Notes under the pieces: model-generated | The model's database searches: none | The model's input: only the letters and a program-made list of their open reading frames with translations | What the model was told of the DNA's origin: nothing | Shown here: one piece after another, positions 1-48,789 of the stretch | Layout: the number at the start of each line of letters is the position of its first letter | How positions within the stretch are numbered: position 1 is the stretch's first letter | Source: Liolophura sinensis | Taxonomy: Eukaryota > Mollusca > Polyplacophora > Chitonida > Chitonidae | Assembly (NCBI RefSeq): GCF_032854445.1 | Contig: NC_088304.1 | Coordinates: 5,520,001-5,584,000, forward strand | Reading direction: 5' to 3' | DNA: 64,000 bases | Position numbers and translations under genes: made by a program

Positions 1-575
1 AACCAATGTCTTGGAATTTCACACAATACCTTATTCCTCGATTATATTATATATAGAAAGGACTCGGTCTAGCATCCTCTCCGTTACAGAGCAACACCAA
101 TGAAGGAACCAATGTCTTGGAATTTCACACAATACCTTTTTCCTCGATTATATTATATATAGAAAGGACTCGGTCTAGCATCCTCTCCGTTACAGAGCAA
201 CGCCCATGAAGGAACCAATGTCTTGGAATTTCACACAATACCTTTTTCCTCGATTATATTATATATAGAAAGGACTCGGTCTAGCATCCTCTCCGTTACA
301 GAGCAACGCCCATGGAGGAACCAATGTCTTGGAATTTCACACAATACCTTTTTCCTCGATTATATTATATATAGAAAGGACTCGGTCTAGCATCCTCTCC
401 GTTACAGAGCAACGCCAATGAAGGAACCAATGTCTTGGAAATTCACACAATACCTTATTCCTCGATTATATTATATATAGAAAGGACTCGGTCTAGCATC
501 CTCTCCGTTACAGAGCAACGCCTATGAAGGAACCAATGTCTTGGAATTTCACCGAATACTACATTCCTCGATGCT
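1..575. repeat. 106-bp satellite, about 5.4 copies, open at the left edge
   Basis: The motif AACCAATGTCTTGGAATTTC starts at 1, 107, 213, 319, 425 and 531, an exact 106-bp period. Each unit includes a TATATTATATATAGAAAGG core and CATCCTCTCCGTTACAGAGC. Copies differ by only a few bases. The last copy diverges after about 555. The array runs off the window, so its full size is unknown. Confidence 0.95.
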
Positions 576-1500
576 GAAGCACCTTTCATGGTTGTGTTTC
601 GAGTATAATTTTTCGATCAGGTATTCAAGAATCATTCAGAACTAGTTTTGCAGTTATTGACCGTGACAATGTACTTTTTTTTTTTTACATATCTAGGGAA
701 TCCACTACGCGCGCAAAGCTGCATTGCAGTATGGAATTGCACGAAAAAATGATTTCGATATAAAACCTTGTCAAATCTAACCAGTCAAAATGAAATTGTT
801 TCCATCACTCTGTATACTTCTATATGTTAATTATTTATTTTATATACCTAAATGACCTCAAATGTCGATCAAAAATATACATTAGAGGTCGCTCTTCTGT
901 ATGTCATAAAATGTTACCTTTGGTGCTAAAACTTACATTTTTCCTGTAAGATATCATCCTACTTTGCAACAACAACAAAAAAGAACTATCAAAATCGCTA
1001 AAAATGAGCAACTTTGTCATGAACGAAAATTTAGGCCATTTAGAGTATGTCATTAATGATTAACATCGTGTTTTTCATATTTTTTAAACTTAAATACGAC
1101 GCTGATTTACGGTTGGAGAAGACTGAATGTTCCGTGCCTCACAGTCCTAACTGAAAGCCGCAGGTCAATCAGGGCAAGCTGGATTCGAGCCTTTGACCTC
1201 GCTAACCAGGGGCCGATCAGCTGCCCGCGGGGCGTCCCGTTATTATCAAACAGCGGTGATCTCTCTGTCGCTTTGAGTGATAGTTAAAACCAGAACAGAC
1301 AAATGCATTAGTGAATGTAAACAAAAGCCAGTGAGGGTGGCACAGGGAGCAGGATGTGAGGGACTGAAAAAGACTGCAACATGTTCACTGCAACAATTTG
1401 ACCGACGTAGATCCCCACTGTTCCTTTGTATTGTTCATTTATTTTGGTATTAAGTGCGATCGAAGGGGACAAATAGCCGCACGTATATGCCCGCCACATT
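576..1500. other. Intergenic, no gene recognised
   Basis: AT-rich unique sequence. Positions 1160-1230 resemble the tRNA-like head of a SINE (a GGATTCGAGCC-type box) but too weakly to delimit an element. Confidence 0.5.
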
Positions 1501-1511
1501 TGAATCGTAAT

Positions 1512-1548
1512 AACGGGGGCGGGGGTGGGGGGTGGGGGTGGGGGGTGT
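1512..1548 (+). other. G-rich tract with G-quadruplex potential
   Basis: Five or more runs of four to six G separated by single C or T bases lie on the plus strand, the pattern that readily forms a G-quadruplex. Confidence 0.6.
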
Positions 1549-1580
1549 ATTATAAATATGTATTTATTTTCCGGAACAAA

Positions 1581-1735
1581 GGTAGACATCCTGCATGCGC
1601 CTATATAGAGGATTCCATATCAGTGCTATTGGCGGCTGGCAATTCCCCATACATATAAGGTAGACATCCTGCATGCGCCTATATAGAGGATTCCATATAA
1701 GTGTTATTGGCGGCTGGCAATTCCCCATACATCAC
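1581..1735. repeat. 78-bp tandem duplication
   Basis: GGTAGACATCCTGCATGCGC begins at 1581 and again at 1659. The two copies are nearly identical through GGCTGGCAATTCCCCATACA. Confidence 0.9.
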
Positions 1736-1775
1736 GACTCGTACGGTATCTGATGTACATTGTGTTTATCCCCCA

Positions 1776-2090
1776 AACCAATAAACATTTGGCAAACCTA
1801 ACAAACATCTCCCAAACCTAACAAACATCTCCCAAACCTAACAAAAACATCTCCCAAACCTAACAAACATCTCCCAAACCTAACAAAAACATCTCCCAAA
1901 CCTAACAAACATCTCCCAAACCTAACAAACATCTCCCAAACCTAACAAAAACATCTCCCAAACCTAACAAAAACATCTCCCTAACCTAACAAACATCTCC
2001 CAAACCTAACAAAAACATCTCCCAAACCTAACAAAAACATCTCTCAAACCTAACAAAAACATCTCCCACATCACACAAACATCTCCCAAA
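1776..2090. repeat. Minisatellite, 21-24-bp unit AACATCTCCCAAACCTAACA
   Basis: About 14 imperfect copies of AACATCTCCCAAACCTAAC with variable A-run length. The same motif continues in degenerate form at 2231-2380 and appears inverted at 2497-2640. Confidence 0.9.
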
Positions 2091-2226
2091 TTTATTTATT
2101 TCTTTATTTATTTATATATTTTGCTGGTGTTATACGCTGGCTCAAGAATATTTCACTTATACGACGGCAGCCAGCATTGTGGTGGGAGGAAACCGGACAG
2201 AGCCCGAGGAAACCCACGATCATCTC
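2091..2226 (-). mobile_element. SINE-A fragment, 5'-truncated
   Basis: It matches the 3' part of the full-length SINE at 33161-33425: (AAAT)n tail, ACACCAGC, AGTGAAATATTCTTGAG and the conserved TTTCCTCCCACCA block. It sits between two blocks of the AACATCTCCCAAACC minisatellite. The tRNA head is missing. Confidence 0.75.
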
Positions 2227-2230
2227 CAAA

Positions 2231-2640
2231 ACGAACAAACTTTTGGCAAACCAAGCAAACACTTCCCAAAGCAAACAAACATCTCCCAAACCAAACATCT
2301 CCCAAACAAAATAAGCATCTCCAAAACCAAATAAACACAACCCTACCCAAATAAGCATATCCCAAACCAAACAAGCATATGTAAAATGATTTTCAGCATC
2401 ACCATGCATGCAGCACAAGAGAACGCCATGTATGTTTCGGAAGCGAGCACTTACTGGTTCTTCGATGCTTGTTCTGCGAATATTCTACTTAGCTTTGTTG
2501 GGGAGATGCTTATTTGGTTTAGGAGATGCTTGTTTTGGTTTGGGAATGCTTGTTTGGTTTGGGAGATGCTAGTTTGGTTTGGGAGATGCTAGCTCGTTTG
2601 GTTGGGAGATACTAGTTTGGTTTAGGAGATGCTAGTGTAA
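2231..2640. repeat. Inverted repeat of the CATCTCCCAAACC minisatellite
   Basis: Plus-sense copies of AACATCTCCCAAACCAAA (2231-2380) are followed, after a spacer of about 115 bp, by reverse-complement copies GGTTTGGGAGATGCTAGTTT (2497-2640). The arms could form a long imperfect hairpin. Confidence 0.8.
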
Positions 2641-2829
2641 CGGCCAAACGTTTATTTCCAAACCCAATAGCGATTAAGGCTGTTTTTAACCCACCCATGG
2701 ATTTAGAATAAGGAAACCAGGAAAGCTGGGAAACAAAAGTTAATTTACAAAGGCATAATGGGACTGACGATCAGGCAGGAACCCTATATATAGATGAGAT
2801 CATAGCGTAACCCTTATGATGGGTCAATT

Positions 2830-2843
2830 ATGTCGGGGCCCCG
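2830..2843. repeat. Perfect 14-bp palindrome GTCGGGGCCCCGAC
   Basis: It is self-complementary and followed four bases later by a third GTCGGGG. The function is unknown; it may be the end of a decayed DNA transposon. Confidence 0.6.
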
Positions 2844-4200
2844 ACTTTTGTCGGGGGGTTAAAAAAAATTTTCCAAATTTTCCCCCCATGAATGTCATCT
2901 TTTTTTTCTCTTCCAACAGCATGTTTATTTTACCATGTCATTTTTGGGACTCCGTACTATACCGCGATATAAGTGAACCTGCCCTTTTTTATTTCTTTAA
3001 TTTTTGTATTATCACTTTTTACTCTTTTTCGTCAATAACAGTGTGTCTTGTAGCAGACCGGCCCTGATGACAACATATGTATAGTGGTATGTGGAGGTTA
3101 CCATATAGACATGCTTCACTCTGCCGCATTATGCTGACACCATGTACGGACACCGGGCAAACCTTAATTAACCCCATGTATGTGCTGAGTTCAAGTATCA
3201 AGATTGCTGACATCATCTCTTTTGTGATAGGACTAAAGACAACACCGGGCTGGCCACTCGCATAGAAAGGAATGCTCTACCATAGGGCTGTGTGGTATAC
3301 CACAGAGGTTTATACAAATAAAAAAAAATAAATAAATAAAATACCGTGCAAGACACTTAAAACCCCTCTGACGGGCGAATGGACGGTGGCAACGATAATG
3401 CCCGTAGTCCAATTCTTGACCGCGGGGTAAAAGCTTACGCAGTTAAATAAAGGGACATTAGGCTTCACTTAATTAGCGGTATGTAGGTTATGCACAAGAC
3501 CAAAAATAAACCGCATCTGAGAATGTACAGTTACCTCTAAATAGTTATAATCGGAAATTAGGTCTTCTTAGTTGTGCAGTATCTGTGACATAATTGTTTA
3601 GAAAATGGAAATTAAAACTCAGAACAAGGTATAAATCGTAAAATATTTCATAATCTGTCGTTCTTTTCAAGACTATAACGGTCTTCATTCCGCTGTACTT
3701 CATCCTTAATGCTGATGTAAATCATGCTTTTACGAGTCCAATATGCTCGTAGCCTTACATGTATATAGATGATCCGCTTCTATGATGCAAGTTTATATAT
3801 TTATCTGAGGTTATGTTCGGCTTCAGGCACCTGACGTTTTCCCCCGTAAATCGCATCACTTCAAAACGTTTTAACCCATATACTGAGATACCGTCACCTA
3901 TCTCACACCCACCCCCTCTCCAAATAGGAGTTACAAGAAACAGAATGATGGATGTTCAGCTCATACAACACTTTTTTCGTCTCAAACAACACGTACACGT
4001 TGCTGTCGAAAAGTGTGTCTCCTAATGCGCTCTTGTTGCTTTTGTATTCACTTGATCTGCTTTTAACACTGCACAGAAGATAGTTTCTTTTTCCAGAGAA
4101 AAGTTATTGGAGAAGGAAAGCGAGCTAAGTTTATGTATTTTTACATCGTACCGGTACGTAATTTTTCAGTCGTATGACGTTTGTGTGTGTACATATATTG
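2844..4200. other. Intergenic, no gene recognised
   Basis: AT-rich sequence. Positions 3120-3160 resemble the CATTATACTGACACCGGGC segment of the SINE-B family, probably a relic. Frames are short and have no conserved motif. Confidence 0.5.
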
Positions 4201-4204
4201 TGTC

Positions 4205-4475
4205 TTCTGGCAGGGTAAGTCCATGTCGCCAAAGTGCTGCTGTAACCGAAGTATCATACTAAAGACACCTGGCAATGAAACCCCACCCAGTCGCATTATC
4301 CTGACATCGGGCCAAATAGTCCTATATTTCCTTGCTCTAATCGCTCAGCACTGAGTCCCAAGCGAGACGGCAAGAAGTATCACTTTAAAGGTCTTGGATA
4401 TGACCCGACCTGGGTTTGATCCCGACTTTGAGGCGGACGCTCTAACCATTAGGCCACCCAAGCGGTCCAAGATAT
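4205..4475 (-). mobile_element. SINE-B copy, degenerate, tRNA-like head present
   Basis: Read on the minus strand, it starts with a tRNA-like head (GGCCTAATGGTTAGAGCGTC, box A-like, and a box B-like GGATCAAACCC) and continues into a body shared with the element at 18787-19148 (AGTCTT, then a CATTATACTGACA-type segment). It is diverged from that copy. Confidence 0.6.
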
Positions 4476-4544
4476 TGAAGCAGAATATTGAGGAGGGCTA
4501 AGTCATACATTTTTTACATTGTACTTCACTCAAACGACGACCAG

Positions 4545-4715
4545 GAGTCGGTCACTAAAATATGATGCCGAAGACAGACACTACAACCAGTCACATTATA
4601 CTGACACTGGGCCATCCAGTCGTGTTTCCATGCTCTAACCTCTCGGTGTTGAACGCAAAGCAAGGCAGCAACAAGCATCATTTTAAAGCACTACTTCAGT
4701 CCTAAGAGAGACCAG
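4545..4715 (-). mobile_element. SINE-B body fragment
   Basis: It repeats the body of the element at 4205-4475 (ACATTATACTGACACTGGGC, then a block ending CATTTTAAAGCAC) but lacks the tRNA head. Confidence 0.55.
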
Positions 4716-5770
4716 GTTGAAATATTAAACTGATATGAAGGATACGTTTTGGAATATAGCTGACACCATGGTTCAAAAAATTCACACTGAATAACGCTAT
4801 TTAACCCCTATAAGTGAAGTCCTGAAAAACAAAATCTTCGGCAGTTTCCGTAAAAGTCTCCTGATGTGACGTAGTAGTATTCCTTATGTGACGATGAATC
4901 TGGCTGATGTGAAGTCGCGTAAGGCAGTTACGCTGGAATGACGTTTGAAAGTACGTCATTTGTTGCTATAAGTCCGTAATAAGTGACGTCAAACCGGGCA
5001 AAATTGGGAACGACAGAAAACGTTTGTCAGTATTACCCTCCCGAACTAACAACAAGGGCTTTAATACAATGCGTTTTGTCTACAATTTAAGAAAACCGAC
5101 TGTCTCGATCCTTATCATTTAACCTTGCCTTTAAGACTTTCATGTCTTAACACTAAAGTAGCTCTTTAAAATCTTTGTTAAGTTCAAAATCAGATAAAAA
5201 CTCCCCATTGTTGCTCCACTAATTGGTGTCGTTTCTGTGATGTTCTTCAGCTGATTCCAAGCCTTTCCTGGTCAAGAATTCATACTGAGACAAAATGTGA
5301 GGGTGTTCAATTGCTCTCAAATTTGGCTGCCAATAAGCAGCGGGGTTGAACCACACTACGCCATGTCATTTAAAATAATGCACAAAACTAAGACTTGTAA
5401 TTTTTTTTTCAACTTTATTTAATTATATATGGACAAGGATATCCTGATATTTACAAGTAGTGCCATCAATGCTTGGCCACAATGAAGATGATCCAGTTTT
5501 CAGATATAGTCTTGCCTGGCGAAAAAGTAACTTTATTTCTGAGCTATACCACTCATCAGCCAAAATGATATCTTGATTCTAAATGTTTCACATGGTGTTA
5601 CATAAATGATTCATGAACGCAAAGCTCAAATTGAAGCTATTTACAGAACATACATTAAAGGTTATTTAGACTTGTCGCCATGCAGCTGAGTAATAAGCGC
5701 AAATTGTTGTCAATAACTGAATAACACCTAAAGAAAACACTGGACATGAAAATCCACGAACAAAGCTCAA
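4716..5770. other. Intergenic, no gene recognised
   Basis: AT-rich unique sequence without coding similarity or clear repeats. Confidence 0.5.
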
Positions 5771-5804
5771 TTTACTTCAATTTACCTCCAACATGCACAC
5801 GCAC

Positions 5805-6745
5805 GACCGCCAACAAATTGCGCAGTTGGTACACTGGGTCGGCTTGACATACGAAAAATGTTGAATCTGTATCCAAGTCGAACCTTGACTAATATAGACA
5901 TTTTATTTTTACTGAAAAAAAACGGTAACAAGGGAGTAAAACCTGCACTATATTCATGAAAGCTGACATACTTTTCACACTCCAAGTTAACCTGCACACT
6001 TATTCTATCTCACTGCCGAATCATCAAATCTTTCACACATACGATGTACGACTCGCCTATCAAATAATTGCGCAGTTGCACACAGGCTGTCAGTCAGAGT
6101 TAAGTCAACAAACACAAAAGAAGCAAAGCTACAGTAAATGTGGGACACAGAATAACTATTACGTTTTTATCACTTTCACACTTGAATTCACTCTTCTACC
6201 AACTAACTGCGCAGTTGCAAACTGGGTAAACTTTTCAAATGAAACAAGTTCAGCCTGTCTGAAGTCCACAAACCAATGAGTTGTTGTAACAACTTCATCT
6301 GCACAAAATATAAACTTTTCATCACTTATTTTTTTATCACTTCTCAGATTCACTCTTCTATCAACTAATTGCGTAGTTGCACACTAGATCAACTTTGCAG
6401 ATAAACCCAGTTTAATCTGTCTAAAACCCACAAAACCACAGAGTTCTTGTAACAACTTCATCTGCAAAAGATGCATACTATAAATTTTGTCAACACTTCC
6501 ATACTCAGATTCACTCTTCTATCAACTAATTGCGTAGTTGCACACTGGGTAAACTTTACAGAAACAAGCTCAATCTGCCTGAAGTCCACAAAACCACTGA
6601 GAGTTGTTGTAACAACTTCATCTGCACAAGATACAAACTATAAATTTTGTCAACACTTCCGTACTCAGATTCACTCTACTATCAACTAATTGCGTAGTTG
6701 CACACTGGAAACAAGTTCATTCTGTCTAAAGTCAAACAGAAATAA
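5805..6745. repeat. Tandem repeat of about 160 bp, four good copies plus older ones
   Basis: The motif ATCAACTAATTGCGTAGTTG recurs near 6200, 6362, 6524 and 6682, with degenerate copies near 5812 and 6062. Units also share GTTGTAACAACTTCATCTGC and CTCAGATTCACTCTTCTATC. Three of these motifs are short near-palindromes (GTTGTAACAAC, AATTGCGCAGTT). Confidence 0.85.
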
Positions 6746-6772
6746 TTTACAATGAATGAAGTCAAGAAAAAA

Positions 6773-7003
6773 TTTATTTGATTACAGTTTTACATCGTAC
6801 TCAAGAATATTTCACCTATATGACGACGGCCAGCACCTAAGATGGGAGGAAACCGGGCAGAGTCCATGGGAAACCAACAACAATCCGTGGGTTGAAGGCA
6901 GACCTCCCCACGTACAGCCAGAATGGAAGCCAGCATGAGTTGGACTTGATCTCACAGCGACCACATTGGTAAGAGGTTCCTGACCACTAGGCCATGGAGG
7001 CCA
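6773..7003 (-). mobile_element. SINE-A, near full length
   Basis: It runs from the (AAAT)n tail through the conserved GTTTCCTCCCA block to a decayed tRNA head ending GGCCTCCATGGCC. It lies just downstream of the PRPF8 poly(A) region and in the same strand sense. Confidence 0.8.
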
Positions 7004-7289
7004 CTGAAAGTATGTACAGATACAACAAGTAGCTAGGCGATTTAATAGATAGACTGCAGTATTTTTATTATGTACATATGGGACAAATCTCTTCCAATTT
7101 TCACCTCCGAACTCTTCCCATGTCTACCATGGAAGAGGATGTCAATCTTCAAAGGTGAATATTTCAAAACAAAACGGAATTGTTGAAAACTGACCCAAAA
7201 TTCAAGGTCCACATCAATTTATCAAAAAACATATCAATGGGCAACTTGTAAAACTCCTTCCGGCTTGTACCAAGACACCCCAAAGCTGT

Positions 7290-7625
7290 GAACTCATTAA
7301 TTCTTCTCTTTATTATGTCACAGTTATCGGTGTATGTTTGCTCATAAAACATATATGAAGTACACTACTGTCACATGGACCTTCTGTGTAGTTCGAGGTC
7401 GAGTCTCCCATTAAATATTATCAACGATATGTGTTTGTCACAAAACACATAATGACAGCATGTACATTAATGTCTTCCAAGCACAAACAGAAATGTTCTT
7501 CGATCAAGATGGTGGCTAAGGGATATAATCCAACGAAGATGTCGGCAGTGGAATGATGTATCGCTTATCACCCCCCCAAAAAATCCTTTGCCCAAGATGG
7601 CAGCTGTGGCATGATTTGCCACCGA
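7290..7625 (-). other. PRPF8: Putative PRPF8 3' UTR
   Basis: This is the non-coding stretch after the stop codon up to the first plausible poly(A) signal. It is AT-rich with no other gene signal. The end is inferred from the AATAAA at 7309-7314 and is approximate. Confidence 0.55.
7309..7314 (-). terminator. Candidate PRPF8 poly(A) signal AATAAA
   Basis: A perfect AATAAA lies on the minus strand about 310 nt after the stop codon. A GT-rich stretch (TTTGGGGTGTCTTGG) lies about 25-45 nt downstream, the usual layout of a cleavage site. Another AATAAA near 7063-7068 could serve as a distal site. Confidence 0.55.
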
Positions 7626-46435
<38,810 letters not shown>

Positions 46436-46457
46436 GATGAGGTCTCACAGTGAAGTC
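46436..46457 (-). other. PRPF8: PRPF8 5' UTR part of the start-codon exon
   Basis: These 22 bases between acceptor CTTGACAG and the ATG include an in-frame TGA at 46445-46447, so translation cannot start upstream in this frame. The acceptor implies a 5' UTR intron. Confidence 0.65.
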
Positions 46458-48651
46458 CTGTCAAGACAAACAAAAACAAACACCCTATTAAATATTATAA
46501 AATGAGAAAAGACAACAACCACAGCACTACCGCCCTCTTGCTGAATATTTATGTTTTTGATATGTTTGTTGCAAACCGAAGTTCTAGGACTGATAATGGC
46601 AGTGTGTCCTTCTTATAGAAGAGACAATTTTTAACACACTCCAATTTTACCTTTTTCTTCATTAATTTGATTGGTCAGGATAGAAATTAGAAGTAAATTG
46701 TCCTGCTGATCCCTAAAAATTACTGGACATTTTTGCAACTTGCAGGACAATTGTAATAAACGACCAGTGGGGTCAATGTAATTTTCACACCTGGTGCAAT
46801 ACATCGTTTCAAATTTTCCTTGAAATATTGTCGCATAGCTAACATTGTTGTTGGATTAGCTTCCTCTTTTGGGGTGGTCCTTTGGTTGATTTCTAGGTAA
46901 AGCCGAATGTAAGTAAGCCAGTCCTTTTGAGTGATCGATATTTCTGATTTCACTGCCAACGACTATCATATTCCTACAGCCTGTGAACTTCACGTCGCGA
47001 TATGCACCCTCGTCTCTTTGCTCAATGAAAAGCCATGGGAACAAGGTAATCTTAAGGTTTTCGTAACAAGGAAAGTCTCAAACAAGAAGTCTGGTACGTT
47101 TACAGAAACACGATTTTTGGAGGAGGCGATATTTTAAAGTAATTCGACGTTTTCTTACGAATAAAAGGCGCCACCATGAATCAGCTAAAAGTAGCAAAAT
47201 TTCATTTATGTGGAAATTTCCATCACCAAATTTTTCAACTAGACACTTGTCTGCACTGCACATAAATTTTGACGGACAAGACCATTTTTTTGGCTTGACA
47301 TGTCCGATGATTCCTGGTAAATGGTAATTCCGAACTCCACCAAAACCCACGACCATCCACATGTTGCTGCAGACCTTTCCACTGCCATTCTGAAAGTCTG
47401 GCAGTTTCAGATCAAAGGGTCTGAGCCATCACTCCCACGAGAGCAACACTGATCAGAAATGGTAGGGGAATTGAATGTTCCTGTTATGTTACTGTTTTAA
47501 TCATATTTTAGCTCCACGAGTGAAGCTCACAGCAGATTTCACAATGTACTACCGTACTGAGCTAGATGGTCTGCTTCACCCACGCCTGCAATGATCCCAG
47601 AGGAACTCGCTATTCTACTTTATACTCCACGGTAACTAGATTAAATGCCCTGGGTACATGGAGGTCAGAATGATGTTGTAATTACTAAACCAGCTAGAAT
47701 GTGCCTGTGTGAACAGGCAAAACCCTGATCTAGCTTAAAACAATTTAAACCGGTTCAGATTTGAGCCGGTTTAAAGTTTGGTCATGTGAACGGAATAATA
47801 CACATTGGAGTGGGAAAAGTGCATGTTTGTTTTGAAGCACCCCTTTACATGTTGTATCTTCACAGAAACCAGTTTTACGCAGTTCAGGACAAAATAACAT
47901 TGTTAAAAAACCTAATGTTCTGCAGCCGATATTCACAGAACGTTTTGGACATCTTTTATGACACCAGAAGTCAGTGTGGCTCTGTCTACTGGCCACGTTA
48001 GTTGAGCCAGATTCGTGAAGCTAAATCATATCTGCTTTTCACAATGAACTTGTGACAAGTGTGTCAATGACACACACTGGACACAATAACAAATTTTATA
48101 ACTACCAAAAGTGATGGCACGCTGTCTCTGGTCTGGTGTGGTCTTGGACAGTGGTTTGCTTTCACAAAACTCCCGAAATGAAGTTTCTCATGATTTTTTT
48201 GTTACAGTAATTCGTGTCACTGCTATAACCTGGACGGCATATTTTACACAGAACAAAAAGTTACAAGAAGCATAAATTAAGGTTTTGTAAAGTGACTCCT
48301 GTTTTTTTTTTTTTTTGTTTCCTCTTCAGACATGGTTACCAATGGCATCCGAATATGTCTGCAGTTAGTAAATTTAGCGATCTTAAAATCCATGCTATTT
48401 AAGCCACCAGCTTGTAGGACTCCACCACGAGTGCTGAGTGGTTTAAAAGATGCGAAAAAAAGACGCCGCATGCTAAGAAAATAAGCGATAAACCTTGCCC
48501 ATCGATGTTGTTTTGAATGCTTTGTAAAGATGTCTAGAAGACACCAATAATTTAGTCCAACGACATCCCATTCAGATAAGCTGAAAATACAGAGATCTAA
48601 TTACATCGGTACTTAGATCTCTCATTTACTACGCAGCACAGACAGTCTTAC
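46458..48651 (-). other. Putative 5' UTR intron of PRPF8
   Basis: About 2.2 kb between the inferred non-coding first exon and the start-codon exon. It holds a short SINE fragment near 47341-47386 and otherwise unique AT-rich sequence. No coding exon was recognised. Confidence 0.45.
47341..47386 (-). mobile_element. Short SINE-A internal fragment (5' UTR intron)
   Basis: Only the segment equivalent to GTCTGCAGCAACATGTGGAT and GGTCGTGGGTTTTG remains. Confidence 0.5.
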
Positions 48652-48780
48652 CCCTTCTTATCGGCTTTAAGCGCTGCTTTCTTTTGCAAGTTTCTCAGCG
48701 CACATGCAACATGGCCGTTCAACGTTGCTTTCACGCAAGTGCACGAGAACGAGGCAGCTTCCGTTTTCCGGAACTTCTAA
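48652..48780 (-). other. PRPF8: Putative PRPF8 non-coding first exon (5' UTR)
   Basis: A consensus donor GGGG|GTAAGA (GT at 48651-48650) lies about 2.2 kb upstream of the acceptor at 46458 and just inside promoter-like sequence. The upstream limit is a guess. No transcript is available, so another first exon cannot be excluded. Confidence 0.45.
48700..48780 (-). promoter_or_regulatory. Candidate PRPF8 core promoter with ETS-like and YY1-like motifs
   Basis: Positions 48758-48773 read TTCCGGAAAACGGAAG on the minus strand, giving clustered GGAA cores with a CCGGAA ETS-type site. Positions 48707-48717 read CAACATGGCCG, close to a YY1 site. Both motif types are common in TATA-less housekeeping promoters. 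The role is inferred from motifs and position only. Confidence 0.4.
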
Positions 48781-48789
48781 GCACACTTT

